A stretch of 64,000 nucleotides of DNA from PALSA-188 sp050746185 (GTDB lineage: Bacteria > Acidobacteriota > Terriglobia > Terriglobales > Acidobacteriaceae): the NCBI GenBank assembly GCA_050746185.1, contig JBOGLA010000018.1, forward strand, positions 74,816-138,815, written 5' to 3'. Position numbers and translations under genes: made by a program. Below, in pieces: positions 35,175-44,910 of the stretch; the stretch's first letter is position 1; each line of letters starts with the position of its first letter. Below the pieces are notes generated by a model. The model was not told the origin of the DNA. It saw only the letters and a list, made by a program, of their open reading frames with translations, and did no database searches.

Positions 35175-36425
35175 TCAGAGAATGCGCTTCGATTCGCTTG
35201 CGAACCTTTCGAGGCGGTTAGCGGCTTCCTGGGCGCCGCCGTATTTGCGCATTGAGTCGGCCACGCGCTTCGCCGACATGCCGAATGAGGGTTCGTCTAA
35301 AACGCGGTGAACCTTCGCCTTGAACTCTCCCACATCGATCTGCTTTTCTCCGTCCGCGCCGCTCGTCGGCATCACGATCTCGCCAGCCCCTAAGGCGACC
35401 AGACGGCGGGCATTGCTTTCACGCTCCGTAATAGTCGGAATGATCACGGCAGGTGTGCCCGCCATTAATCCGGTCATTACGGAGCTGTGACCTCCATGGT
35501 GCACCATCAGGTCGGAGCGCTCCGCCATCGCGAGACCGGGTAGGTAGGCCGCGTGACGGAAATTGGCCGGTAGTTTGCCAAATTCCGGCGGCAATTCCTG
35601 GTGGCCGGTTGTGAGAACAACCTGCACCGGCAGGTCAGCGAAGGCCGAGATGGCCGCGCGAATCACTACGATTGAGTCGCCGGGAGATGGGACGCCGAAG
35701 TAGCGGGGATTGCCGGAGTAAACCCAGATCAGCGGTTTGTCGCAATCGAGCGCTGCGATCCACTCTGGCAGCGTAGCGTTCCCGCGTTGCCACACAATTG
35801 GCCCAACGTGGGTAATGTCTGCGTTGCCTGGCAGCGGATCCGTTTCCGGTGTGCCGACGATCAAGGACAGGTCGCCCGCCAGCAGATCCACGCAGCGATT
35901 GACTGGAGCTATGCCGTATCCCGACGCAATCTTGTTGATTACTGGCGCCGCGCTGGGGAACCCAGTTGGGCGCTCTCGTTCCCACCAGAGAAATCCGTCG
36001 CTCGCGGGATGAAAATTTCCCTGCAGCACGGTTGCGAGCGGCTTCTTCAGCATGCGCGCGGCGAGGCACGCGGGCAGTCCAAACGAATCCACCACAACGT
36101 CGGGATCGAATCCGCTTATCAAGTCGGCATGTACAGCCGTCTCCCCTCGCGCAAACTCCTCATCTCGATACAAGCCGCCAAACAATTGCTCGACGTCCCC
36201 GGCGGAGCACACTTGAACCCAATCTATTTGCGGGACCGATATCGGCCGCGGTGGCATCGGGAGGCTTTGCAGACCAGCCTCAGCGATCAACTTCGCGGGC
36301 GCCGCTGCCGGATTGAACACGGCTACGTCATGGCCGCGATCCGCGAGCTTGCGCGCGATCGGCACCAGGCGCGTCGGCAGGCCAAGGTCGTTAACCACCA
36401 GCATGGTGAACAGGAATTTAGACAT
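35175..36425 (-). CDS. GT1-family (UGT-like) glycosyltransferase
   Basis: 416 residues, GT-B fold. N-terminal domain starts with FLFTMLVVNDLGLPTRLVPI. The C-terminal sugar-nucleotide site shows AAYLPGLAMAERSDLMVHHG, with the conserved HHGGHSSVMTGL and GTPAVIIPTITERESNAR. Such enzymes add sugars to small hydrophobic acceptors (macrolides, sterols, carotenoids). The acceptor is unknown. It is transcribed away from the LodA/LodB genes and shows no linked biosynthetic cluster. Confidence 0.88.
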   Translation of the reverse strand: MSKFLFTMLVVNDLGLPTRLVPIARKLADRGHDVAVFNPAAAPAKLIAEAGLQSLPMPPRPISVPQIDWVQVCSAGDVEQLFGGLYRDEEFARGETAVHADLISGFDPDVVVDSFGLPACLAARMLKKPLATVLQGNFHPASDGFLWWERERPTGFPSAAPVINKIASGYGIAPVNRCVDLLAGDLSLIVGTPETDPLPGNADITHVGPIVWQRGNATLPEWIAALDCDKPLIWVYSGNPRYFGVPSPGDSIVVIRAAISAFADLPVQVVLTTGHQELPPEFGKLPANFRHAAYLPGLAMAERSDLMVHHGGHSSVMTGLMAGTPAVIIPTITERESNARRLVALGAGEIVMPTSGADGEKQIDVGEFKAKVHRVLDEPSFGMSAKRVADSMRKYGGAQEAANRLERFASESKRIL

Positions 36426-36530
36426 TCCACATTCTTCCGCGCTTCTCTTTTATTTCGCAAAGGCCTGGTGTTTGGGGCTCAAAAGGTAGTCTAACATTCG
36501 CACACAGCATGCGAGAAATAATGGACCTAT

Positions 36531-36833
36531 TTACTCGCCGACATTGCCGGTCTGGGGAAACATGCGCTGCGGCAGCGGCGGAACCGGTTCGTGGTGGTAG
36601 CGAATGTTCCAATAGTGCCATGAGCGAATGTCAAAGACTCCCGATGGAGGAGCGGTCAAGACGAGATCGAAATCAGCTTCGCTGTAATGCTGCATCGCAA
36701 TCGCGATATCGTCCAGGGTCCCATACGTCATTACGTGCGCGAGAAATAATCTTGTGTCGTTCAACGCTTCTTCCGGCGTCTTGAACCATACGACTCGCTT
36801 TGCAACTCTTTGAAGATCATCGGGATAATTCAT
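36531..36833 (-). CDS. Small protein with a conserved-looking RSWHYW motif
   Basis: 100 residues. The N-terminal half reads like a helical domain with VVWFKTPEEALNDTRLFLAH and VMTYGTLDDIAIAM; near the C-terminus is RSWHYWNIRYH. I recall similar small proteins, with a W..PEEAL start and an RSWHYW end, annotated next to nucleotidyltransferase-type toxin genes, but no such partner is here, and this is only a memory. It lies 145 bases from the divergent LodA-like gene and 105 bases from the glycosyltransferase start. Function not assigned. Confidence 0.65.
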   Translation of the reverse strand: MNYPDDLQRVAKRVVWFKTPEEALNDTRLFLAHVMTYGTLDDIAIAMQHYSEADFDLVLTAPPSGVFDIRSWHYWNIRYHHEPVPPLPQRMFPQTGNVGE

Positions 36834-36978
36834 TGTTCTTTTCCGACTGACTAAGTCCGGGTTTGGCTGTCACCAGAGGAAGCTGCCTCAAGTTTACCGA
36901 AGCAGCCGAGTGGACCCGCTTTCAGATTAGCCGCCCCTGGGTTAGACTTCTCGCCTTGCACTGTAGATCGAAAATCAA

Positions 36979-38889
36979 ATGAGTCCTTCGACTCAAAAGT
37001 CGGATTCGCAAAATATAACCACAACCCAAACGCCGCCGAACCCGATCGTCCGGGCCGCGATTCACCCCTCAATCGGTGTGGCGCGGCTGGGAAATAGTCC
37101 CGACGAATATTTCCTGGCCCCGGAAGTGATGGACCCTCCTCAGCAGGCGCCGGGCTACTATCGTGACTTTACCGGGGCATTGAAACGGCAGGTGGCGCGG
37201 TTTCGAATCTACGGACTCGATGCCCAAGGAAACCCGGTGGCGGAATTGACGCCGGTGAACGCTGAAATTATCTGGAGCGTTCATCTCGCCAACAAGAAAG
37301 CCGCGTGGTATCAGTTTCAAATTGCCTTGGATATCCCGGAGGTGGATTCAGCGCCGCATTCCTATATGCGCAACGCGGCAATTTCGAATCGCAGCGGACT
37401 TTCGATTGATCCCGGTCCCCGCCAAATCTCGGGCGTCAACGCCAGTGGACCCGGCTATGCGTTCGATTCCGGCAAGTTCATGGGCATACCCGTTTACTTG
37501 GGAGAAATTCGCACCGACGAAGAGGGCCGGCTTCTGGTGTTCGGCGGACGGGGAAAGTCAGCCTCCTACAACGACAGCCTGGCGCTGACCTTCGCCAACA
37601 ACGAAGGCTGGTACGACGACACCTCCGACGGACCGGTCACGGCAACCGTCACATTCCACGGAAAAGAACTTCCGGTTGATCCGGCGTGGATCGTGGTCGG
37701 GCCGCCGAACTACGCACCGGCACGAAAATCAGTACGCACTATGTGGGACTTGATGCGCGATACGGCGATTGGCGCGAAGATGATTCCAGCGCCGACGCGG
37801 GCCTCGTTCAACGACGATATTCGTCCAATTTTCGAACGGCTTTGCGGACTGCAATGGGTCAATGCCGGGTATGCCGCCGCATTTGGATGGGGCGGTCCGA
37901 ACGATTATGCCACCGCCGAGATGCTGGAGAGGTTCAGCCAGAATAATCCTAACGATCAGGAGATGCGTCGAACTATTGCAAATCAGTTTCGCAACTTCGC
38001 CGTGGATTCGTGGTCCCCGAAACCGTGGCCCTGGCAATATGGCGATGCCATGAACATACCGGCAACTCACTCCCCGCGACAGAATTCCGCTTTAAGCGAC
38101 ACTCAGTTAAATCTGCTGCAGCAGTGGGTGGACGGGAATTTCGATTCGGATTATGAGCCGATCCAGCCGCAAACACTCGACGATGTTCCGCTGGCGCAAC
38201 AAGCGAACATACTTGATCGGGCCTCGCTGGAATTTTGCATCGCCGACGCTTTTCACCCTGGCTGCGAGATGACTTGGCCCATGCGTCAATCCAGCCTTTA
38301 CATGGCGCCATTTCGAATCGCGCATGCCGCGGCAGATTTTGTCGAGCCGCAGTACGGAGCCGTGATGAACCCGAGCGAGATGTTGGGCCTGCTTCCCTAC
38401 GGTCCGCTGGGACCGCAAGTGCCGGGCGGCATTACCCGTTGGATGGCGCTTCCCTGGCAGACCGATACCGCCAGTTGCCGCTCGGGATACATCAGGAGAT
38501 ACGATCCTTATCTGCCGACATTCTGGCCGGCGCGAGTTCCGAATCAGATTCTAACCACCGCGAATTATGAGGTTGTGATGGATCCGAAACGTCCGCTTGC
38601 CGACCGGCTTTCCGCATTCGCGCAGCGGGTATCGTGGTCCAGGCCTTTGGGCGTCGGCGTTTACACCTCGCAAATTAACCACATGATTGATAATTTTTGG
38701 GAAATGGGGGTGGTCGAACCGCGTGAGGGGCCGGACGATCCGCATTTCCCGCCATCACTCGAAGTTGAGAATCTGCCGCAACCGACGGTCGAGCGGCTCG
38801 CGGCCGAAGGTCGCTCAAATGCCACGGAGGAGATTGATTTGACCGGCATAGAAAAAGTCCGCCGCTTCCCCCATGGACTCAAAGACTAG
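36979..38889 (+). CDS. LodA-like quinoprotein amino-acid oxidase (CTQ cofactor)
   Basis: 636 residues. The N-terminus has the LodA/GoxA signature AAIHPSIGVARLGNSPDEYF. In these oxidases a Cys and a Trp of the chain crosslink to form cysteine tryptophylquinone. Candidates are C429 in FHPGCEMTWPM and W516 in LPTFWPARVPN, the most conserved-looking Cys and Trp here. The family oxidises lysine or glycine, releasing ammonia and H2O2. No signal peptide is seen, as in known members. The next gene encodes the flavoprotein that the family needs for cofactor making; it starts 17 bases before this stop. The substrate cannot be read from the sequence. Confidence 0.85.
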   Translation: MSPSTQKSDSQNITTTQTPPNPIVRAAIHPSIGVARLGNSPDEYFLAPEVMDPPQQAPGYYRDFTGALKRQVARFRIYGLDAQGNPVAELTPVNAEIIWSVHLANKKAAWYQFQIALDIPEVDSAPHSYMRNAAISNRSGLSIDPGPRQISGVNASGPGYAFDSGKFMGIPVYLGEIRTDEEGRLLVFGGRGKSASYNDSLALTFANNEGWYDDTSDGPVTATVTFHGKELPVDPAWIVVGPPNYAPARKSVRTMWDLMRDTAIGAKMIPAPTRASFNDDIRPIFERLCGLQWVNAGYAAAFGWGGPNDYATAEMLERFSQNNPNDQEMRRTIANQFRNFAVDSWSPKPWPWQYGDAMNIPATHSPRQNSALSDTQLNLLQQWVDGNFDSDYEPIQPQTLDDVPLAQQANILDRASLEFCIADAFHPGCEMTWPMRQSSLYMAPFRIAHAAADFVEPQYGAVMNPSEMLGLLPYGPLGPQVPGGITRWMALPWQTDTASCRSGYIRRYDPYLPTFWPARVPNQILTTANYEVVMDPKRPLADRLSAFAQRVSWSRPLGVGVYTSQINHMIDNFWEMGVVEPREGPDDPHFPPSLEVENLPQPTVERLAAEGRSNATEEIDLTGIEKVRRFPHGLKD

Positions 38890-40042
38890 CGCCAACGACA
38901 ATTGTGCCCGTCCCTGCGCAAGTCTCGCCACTCCATGGAAGGATGATCGCGAGGTGGATGTTTTAATCGTTGGCGCTGGCCCCGCCGGCGCGACCGCAGC
39001 CCTGAATCTTGCGACGATACGGACGGTTGCGCTGATCAATCGAGAGCCGGGGCCTCGGGCGAGAATCGGCGAAGCCCTTCCACCGGCCGCCCGGCGTCTT
39101 CTCACTGACATGGGACTCTGGGAGACGTTTAAAGTACAGAGGCACTCTCCCTGCCATGGAAACCGCGCGATATGGGGATCTCCCGAACCAATCGAAACCG
39201 ACTTTCTCCTTGATCCGGATGGTCATGGCTGGCATATTGATCGCGCGCAATTCGACCTGTGGCTGCGCGGCATTGCGGTGGAACGCGGGGCGAGGCTCAT
39301 CGTCCCGGGACGACTGAAGTCCATCGCCTGGGACGGGGAATGTTGGCGCGCGAAGATTCAAACTCCGGAAAATCAAATCGAGATGACTTCACGGGTGGTG
39401 ATTGACGCCGGTGGGCGTGCCGCACCGATTGGTCGTTTTTTGGACGCACGCCGCAAATTGGCAGACCAGCTTGTTTGCAGTTGGGTATGCGGGAGAGCCA
39501 TGCCGATCCACCGGGGTGCAGGCTTCTCCTACGTTCAATCCGTCGAGGATGGATGGTGGTATAGCGCGCCGCTGCCCGCCGGCCGCCGCGTGATTGCCTT
39601 CCACACCGATTCGGATTTGCCCGCGGCGCGCTCCCTCGCCGATTCCAAGACACTGCTGCCTCGTGCCGCCGCTCATCATGAACTGGGTGCAATGTTGTCC
39701 GAATCCAGTTTCACACCGGAGCAACATGGCTTCTGTGCCGCCCACAGCGCGATTCTCGAGCCGTTCGCCGGTCCGGGCTGGTTCGCGGTCGGAGATGCCG
39801 CATTTAGTTTCGATCCACTCTCGTCCCAAGGACTCTTTAACGCGCTCTATACAGGATTGGCCGCCGCCGAAGCGGCAGACCGCTATCTGTCAGGCGATCA
39901 CGACGCGCCGTCCGAGTATTCGGAAACCTTGACTCGGGTGTATTCGGTCTATCAAAAACAGCTTGCTCGCTGGTACGAAGCCGAGACGCGTTGGAGTGAC
40001 CGTCCGTTCTGGCAGCGAAGACATGAAAACGTCTCTGCGTGA
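38873..40042 (+). CDS. LodB-like FAD-dependent protein needed for CTQ formation
   Basis: 389 residues. FAD-binding GxGxxG as VDVLIVGAGPAGATAALNLA at about 27-46, then RIGEALPPAARRLL and a second FAD contact GWFAVGDAAFSFDPLSSQG near 300. It belongs to the tryptophan-halogenase/geranylgeranyl-reductase-like flavoproteins, in which LodB sits. LodB is needed to make the quinone in LodA. The overlap with the oxidase gene supports a paired role. Other functions, such as halogenation, are less likely: the halogenase WxWxIP motif is not seen. Confidence 0.82.
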   Translation: MDSKTSANDNCARPCASLATPWKDDREVDVLIVGAGPAGATAALNLATIRTVALINREPGPRARIGEALPPAARRLLTDMGLWETFKVQRHSPCHGNRAIWGSPEPIETDFLLDPDGHGWHIDRAQFDLWLRGIAVERGARLIVPGRLKSIAWDGECWRAKIQTPENQIEMTSRVVIDAGGRAAPIGRFLDARRKLADQLVCSWVCGRAMPIHRGAGFSYVQSVEDGWWYSAPLPAGRRVIAFHTDSDLPAARSLADSKTLLPRAAAHHELGAMLSESSFTPEQHGFCAAHSAILEPFAGPGWFAVGDAAFSFDPLSSQGLFNALYTGLAAAEAADRYLSGDHDAPSEYSETLTRVYSVYQKQLARWYEAETRWSDRPFWQRRHENVSA

Positions 40043-40112
40043 TGAGCTTTACCTTGTTTCTTGCCTGCAAAATTGACTTAGCCCACCCCGCGCTCTAACA
40101 TCGCTCCCATCC

Positions 40113-42938
40113 ATGTCCAGCGATCCTCTAATCGGAGAAGTGCTGGGGCATTATCGTCTCCTGGAAAAGATTGGGGCTGGCGGAATGGGTGTGGTCTATC
40201 GCGCCCAGGATGAGCGGCTCATTCGCCATGTCGCGGTCAAGGTTCTTCCCCCGGGAAGCCTGGCCATGGAGGACACGCGCAAGCGATTCAAGCTGGAGGC
40301 TCAGGCGCTTGCCCGATTAAATCATCCCAACATAGCAACCGTGTTTGATTTCGGTTGCGAGGGGACAACAGACTTCCTGGTCATGGAGCTGTTGACCGGT
40401 CGAACCCTCGCCGACAAACTGCTGGCCGGCCCCCTGCCCATAGATCAGGTAATCGAGCATGGCGTTCAGATGGCCGAGGGCTTGGCTATGGCTCATCAGC
40501 AGGGGATCCTGCATCGCGACCTCAAGCCTGGCAACCTTGGTTTGACCGCCGAAGGCAGGATTAAGATTCTTGACTTCGGCCTCGCGAAATTACTGAAAGC
40601 CGATCCCACCGACCTCACCATGAGCATGACGGGCGCCGGCCTTGCCAAGGGCACACTTGCTTATATGGCCCCGGAGCAGCTTCGCGGAGAGAATATTGAC
40701 ACTCGCGTGGACATCTACGCCGCGGGGTCGGTGCTATATGAAATGGCGACAGCAAAGCGTCCGTATCCGCAGGAATTTGGACCTCTTCTCATTGATGCGA
40801 TTCTCCACCAGGCTCCGCCTCCTCCTTCAAAGTTGAATCAAAGCATTCCTCCGGCGCTCGAAGCCATCACCCTGAAGGCGCTGGAGAAAGACCCGAAGCT
40901 GCGCTACCAGTCGGCTGGAGATCTGGCATCCGACCTGAAGTTGTTGAGCACGGCGACCGCGCCGGTTGCGGCTCAGCAGGCGTCCCGGCGGCGCTTTCGA
41001 AGGCGGATGCGGATCGCGTTGCCGGGTGCATTCATCCTTATTCTTGCGATTGGTTTTTGGCAAATTTCCCGCAGACTGGAATTTCGCTCGCACACAGGGC
41101 CACGGCCAATGCTGCTCATCGGTGATTTTGAAAATAAAACGGGCGAGCCGGTTTTCGACAATACGCTGCCCGAAATGTTTACTTCCAGCCTCGAACAATC
41201 TCAGGCGGTAGAGATCTTTCCAGCCAGCCGGCTCGTGGATGTGTTGCAACGTATGGGATCGCCTCCTAACCAGCGCATTGACGAAAACACGGCCCGGGAA
41301 ATTTGTCAGCGCGAGGGATTGAAGGGATTCCTGACAGGTTCCGTCGCCCGGTTCGGGCATACCTATAGTCTCGTGGTCCGCGTCCAATCGCCTTCCGGGG
41401 CCGACATTACCAGTGCCAGCGAGACCGTACCCAGCGCCGACGATATTCCCAGGAAAGTGGATGAGATTGCCGAGGCCGTCCGCCGTAAGCTGGGCGAATC
41501 TCTGAAATCGCTGAAAGAAAATTCTGCCCCGCTGGCACAGGTCAGCTCTTCGTCTCTCGATGCCGTGCGGTATTTCACCAGGGGGAAGCAAAGCCTGTAT
41601 AACGGCGATCCCACCCAGGCGGCCCTGATGTTCAGCAAGGCTCTGGAACTGGATCCCAAATTCGCGGTGGCGCATGAATACCTGGGCCAAAGTTACGATT
41701 ATTTGAACCAATATGATCGCGGCGCCGACGAGATTCGCCAGGCCGCCAAGCTCGCGGACCGCGTTTCGGAACCGGAGCGGCTTCGCATCATGGCCGCCTA
41801 CTATGCCACCCTGCTGGATGTTCAGAAGGAGTGCGAAAATTATCAGCTTCTCGCGCAGTTGCAGCCGTCCGACCCGGCACCCTTTGTCAACCTTGGAGTC
41901 TGCCATGCCGAGAACTATGACTATGCTGCAGCTGTTTCTTTCACCGAAAAAGCGCTGAAGCTGGTGCCCCAATCTGACGTCAGGATTAATCTCGCCGCCC
42001 AGCTACTCTCGGAGGGAGATACGGAAAAGGCGTTTCAGGTCGCACAGCCGTTTGCCCGGGATTTCCCCAACAACCAGTATGCCCAAGTCGTTTTGGGGCG
42101 TATCTACCTGGCATTGGGCCGGTTCGATCTGGCGAGGCAGACATTCGCCGGCATGGTGCGCCTCGGCCCGAATGGCGAAATTGAAGGCCAGCTTTCTCTG
42201 GCCGACTTGGACTTATCCACAGGCTTGTATGCTGACGCAGGAAAAGATCTCACGCAGGCCATTCAAGCAGCCGACAGAAATCACGATCGCCTATCCGCGG
42301 CGAAAGCCCGAATCGCGATGGCAGAGTTATTGCTCCAGCAAGGATTATTTTTCCAGGCGACCCAACAATTGGATTCGGTTGAGCTGCCTCCTGAGGCTCC
42401 CGCGCTCGGGCTGCTGCTGAGCAGAACTTATGCAAGAATGGGGAACCTGCAACCCGCCCGCAAGAGCCTACATGAAGTGGATGACCTTATAAATCGCCAT
42501 GATGTGCCCGCCCTTCAAGCCTTACGCGACCTGATTAACGCGGAAATCGCGCTGTCGGAGCACAAATTTCAGGATGCGGTTGACGCCGCGCAGAAAGCGA
42601 TCAGTTATCAGAATTCCGCGTTTGCCGTTGAAACCCTGGCTCGTTGTTACGACATGGCCGGGATGTACGAGCAGGCGGCCGCACAATACCAAATCCTGAT
42701 AAACCGCGCGAACGAGCTCATGGATGACGCGCGGTCTGAGAGTTTCGATGAACCGGCATTTCACCGCGCGGTGGAGGCCCACTACCACCTTGCCGTGTTG
42801 TACCAAAAACTTGGGCGCTCGACCGATGCACGAACCGAATTGCAAAGATTTCTCGGATTCTGGTCCCATGCCGACGCCGACATCCCAATGTATCGGGACG
42901 CACAAAGGTTATTGAGCAGTTTGCCTGCCGGGAAATAA
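40113..42938 (+). CDS. Membrane Ser/Thr protein kinase with TPR domain
   Basis: 941 residues. Kinase at about 15-285: KIGAGGMGVVYRA, catalytic HRDLKPGN (H134), DFGLAKL, YMAPEQLRG. Basic stretch RRRFRRRMR, then one membrane segment at about 302-318. A domain of about 150 residues follows (MLLIGDFENKTGEPVFDNTL), typical of TolB/CsgG-like N-terminal domains in such kinases. From about 480 to 900 there are many TPRs (AALMFSKALELDPKFAVAHE, PFVNLGVCHAENYDYAAAVS). The TPR part lies in the periplasm and probably reads a protein partner. Confidence 0.92.
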   Translation: MSSDPLIGEVLGHYRLLEKIGAGGMGVVYRAQDERLIRHVAVKVLPPGSLAMEDTRKRFKLEAQALARLNHPNIATVFDFGCEGTTDFLVMELLTGRTLADKLLAGPLPIDQVIEHGVQMAEGLAMAHQQGILHRDLKPGNLGLTAEGRIKILDFGLAKLLKADPTDLTMSMTGAGLAKGTLAYMAPEQLRGENIDTRVDIYAAGSVLYEMATAKRPYPQEFGPLLIDAILHQAPPPPSKLNQSIPPALEAITLKALEKDPKLRYQSAGDLASDLKLLSTATAPVAAQQASRRRFRRRMRIALPGAFILILAIGFWQISRRLEFRSHTGPRPMLLIGDFENKTGEPVFDNTLPEMFTSSLEQSQAVEIFPASRLVDVLQRMGSPPNQRIDENTAREICQREGLKGFLTGSVARFGHTYSLVVRVQSPSGADITSASETVPSADDIPRKVDEIAEAVRRKLGESLKSLKENSAPLAQVSSSSLDAVRYFTRGKQSLYNGDPTQAALMFSKALELDPKFAVAHEYLGQSYDYLNQYDRGADEIRQAAKLADRVSEPERLRIMAAYYATLLDVQKECENYQLLAQLQPSDPAPFVNLGVCHAENYDYAAAVSFTEKALKLVPQSDVRINLAAQLLSEGDTEKAFQVAQPFARDFPNNQYAQVVLGRIYLALGRFDLARQTFAGMVRLGPNGEIEGQLSLADLDLSTGLYADAGKDLTQAIQAADRNHDRLSAAKARIAMAELLLQQGLFFQATQQLDSVELPPEAPALGLLLSRTYARMGNLQPARKSLHEVDDLINRHDVPALQALRDLINAEIALSEHKFQDAVDAAQKAISYQNSAFAVETLARCYDMAGMYEQAAAQYQILINRANELMDDARSESFDEPAFHRAVEAHYHLAVLYQKLGRSTDARTELQRFLGFWSHADADIPMYRDAQRLLSSLPAGK

Positions 42939-42949
42939 CCCGCAAAATT

Positions 42950-44062
42950 CTAGAAACCGCTCGGGCCCTCTGGAATGGTGCCCACGCCTGCGAGGTAAAG
43001 AACGGATTCCCGTATTCCATCGAGGCCAAGCTCGTCCTCGATGAGAGTATCCTCAAAAGCCGCCGTACAAAAAGGCCCCAGGCCCAGCCATGTTGCCGCG
43101 AGGCAGAACGTCTGGCAGAGATGGCCGGTTTCGAGCAAGACTACTCGATAGGTGCGGGCAAATCGGTACTTCCACTGGGTGCGCGGGAATACCGCAGTCA
43201 TGATGAAAAGGGCGGACGCGTCGCCGACGAACTCCTGGCCCGCCGCGTATTGAATTGCCTTCCTCGACGCTTTCACCGAACGCAGTCGCGACAGCCGATG
43301 ATGCAATCCATCGTAGTGATATAGGCCTTGCGTAAGTCCGCCCACCCTCATGGCCAGCAAATATACTTCGCCGGGATGGCGCGCCCCTCCCGAAGGGCTG
43401 GTCTTATGGAATAAGCTGCCGAATGGAGGCGCGTCAATTCTTCCGGTAACCCCCCAAGTGTAGTAAAGCAGAGTCGAAATCACGCTCAGCGGAATCTGCT
43501 TCCTGGAAAATTCCCGGTGAGTTTTTCGAGCTAACAGGACACGTGCAAAATCGCTGCGAAGACCCATATCTGCTAACCGAAGACGTGCGGCGCCTCCTTT
43601 TGCCGGGGCTTCTACGGGAAGTTGAATCCGTAAAGCCCCACCGTAATTCTTCAGCAATGGCGGCTGCGCAGACTCGGCCAGATAGCGCTGGAAGAACCTC
43701 GGACCTGGTTGCAGATATTCGACGTCCTTCGTCGCGAAATGGAAGCTGGCGTGGGGCAGCCAGTCCGACCAAACCTTGGCTAGATCCGCGTCGCGCTTCG
43801 CTTCCGGCGTACCCTCAGACACCACCAGGGTATTTCTGAGCAGCTCACGCAATTGCGCGCGAATACTTTTTGGCGTGTATTCCGGCAATCGAGCATAGAG
43901 GTCCGCCGACGCGGTCCAATCTTCCAGCAGGTGCAGAAATCGGACCGCCTCGGGTTCGGCGCTCACGGAAACTTGCGTCTGGTAGTTCCGCAAAACCAGC
44001 TTCCGGTCATGCCAATCAATCTGAACCGCACGCGCGCGGCGTATGCGTCGGGATCTAGTCAT
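42950..44062 (-). CDS. Stand-alone SagB-type FMN dehydrogenase
   Basis: 370 residues from the ATG at 44062; the frame is open to 44134, but the first 24 residues look like non-coding sequence. The N-terminal third is a winged-helix-like domain. The rest is a nitroreductase-type FMN fold with SagB signatures: LLARKTHREFSRKQIPLSVI, then KTSPSGGARHPGEVYLLAMR and CQTFCLAATWLGLGPFCTAA. SagB enzymes oxidise azolines to azoles in ribosomal peptides. No YcaO cyclase or precursor gene is nearby, so the role here is open. It converges with the kinase-TPR gene. Confidence 0.85.
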   Translation of the reverse strand: MTRSRRIRRARAVQIDWHDRKLVLRNYQTQVSVSAEPEAVRFLHLLEDWTASADLYARLPEYTPKSIRAQLRELLRNTLVVSEGTPEAKRDADLAKVWSDWLPHASFHFATKDVEYLQPGPRFFQRYLAESAQPPLLKNYGGALRIQLPVEAPAKGGAARLRLADMGLRSDFARVLLARKTHREFSRKQIPLSVISTLLYYTWGVTGRIDAPPFGSLFHKTSPSGGARHPGEVYLLAMRVGGLTQGLYHYDGLHHRLSRLRSVKASRKAIQYAAGQEFVGDASALFIMTAVFPRTQWKYRFARTYRVVLLETGHLCQTFCLAATWLGLGPFCTAAFEDTLIEDELGLDGIRESVLYLAGVGTIPEGPSGF

Positions 44063-44180
44063 TCCATCTTGCGACCCGTTCCCACCGATGACCCAATGCC
44101 GGATAGGCGCGGTCATCTGTCTATCATCTGTCATCTACGCAGCTGTAGGCCCACCTTTGAAATTACTGAACCGAGGATGC

Positions 44181-44210
44181 CCCATCCCGCCGCGATTTCG
44201 ACGGGTGGGA
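44181..44210. repeat. Degenerate REP hairpin
   Basis: CCCATCCCGC, CGCGATTTCGA, CGGGTGGG forms an imperfect hairpin, followed by AATTCG. The surrounding GATGCCCCA...GGGTGGGAATTCG matches the REP at 52811 (GTGCCCCA...GGGTGGGAATTCG). A half REP, CCCACCTTTG, lies 20 bases before it. Confidence 0.55.
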
Positions 44211-44262
44211 ATTCGTAGCGATTGCATCAAGGGATTAGCGGCTACGATTTTATGGTTGCGGT

Positions 44263-44910
44263 TCAGGCCGAGTCCTCAACCTTCGCGGCCAACACCATGG
44301 TGTTAGACTTCCCGTAGTACTGACCGAGGAGCATTTTCCATAAGAAATAACGAGGCAAGTTGCGCCTCCCAACCATCCTCCAGTCGCCCAGAAACTGCCT
44401 TTCACTGCTGACTTTGAAGCCAACGGCTTCCAGCATGGCTTTAAGCAGGAGACCGGGGTAAGGCCGAACGTGCGTAGGATCGAGCCAAAAGACCTCTGAA
44501 ATGACCGCTAGATCCTTTGGATTCGGTGTAATCAGAAGGATAGTACCGTTCGCTCGTAGCGCGCCGTAGCAAAGCTCTAGAAAATTCATAGCATCTTCGT
44601 ACCCCATATGCTCAATCACATGGCTACAAAAGATTCCTCCAAATTTTCCGCCGCTTTGGCCGAGAAACTCGCAACCATCTTCGTGATGAACGGTCAGTCC
44701 TTTCTCCTGGCATGAAACGATGGCCTCTTCGGAGTGGTCGATGCCAACAGCCGGGATTCCCGCCTCAGCTAAGAGCTGCAAAAAAACACCGCGGCCGCAC
44801 CCAATATCCAATACTGGCGCCGAATTCTGAAAATATGCGACAAATGGCTTTTGTACACGTCGAAGCAATTCTTCGGTTCCGCCAAATTTATAGAGGCTAA
44901 CGGGTTTCAT
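44263..44910 (-). CDS. Class I SAM-dependent methyltransferase
   Basis: 215 residues. Motif I VLDIGCGRGVFLQLL, motif II around IDHSEEAI, then FGGIFCSHVIEHMGYEDAMN and LITPNPKDL (motifs III-IV). This matches the UbiG/Methyltransf_11 type linked to cell-surface sugar or lipid genes. Its ATG overlaps the stop of the upstream FkbM relic (TAATG), so it was once translated with it. Substrate unknown. Confidence 0.87.
   Translation of the reverse strand: MKPVSLYKFGGTEELLRRVQKPFVAYFQNSAPVLDIGCGRGVFLQLLAEAGIPAVGIDHSEEAIVSCQEKGLTVHHEDGCEFLGQSGGKFGGIFCSHVIEHMGYEDAMNFLELCYGALRANGTILLITPNPKDLAVISEVFWLDPTHVRPYPGLLLKAMLEAVGFKVSSERQFLGDWRMVGRRNLPRYFLWKMLLGQYYGKSNTMVLAAKVEDSA

Noticed and set aside
36531..36833. 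Antitoxin role for the 100-residue protein
   Set aside because: The resemblance to proteins near nucleotidyltransferase toxins is only from memory, and no toxin gene is adjacent.
40827..41972. 381-codon minus frame
   Set aside because: Antisense to the kinase-TPR gene; no motif.
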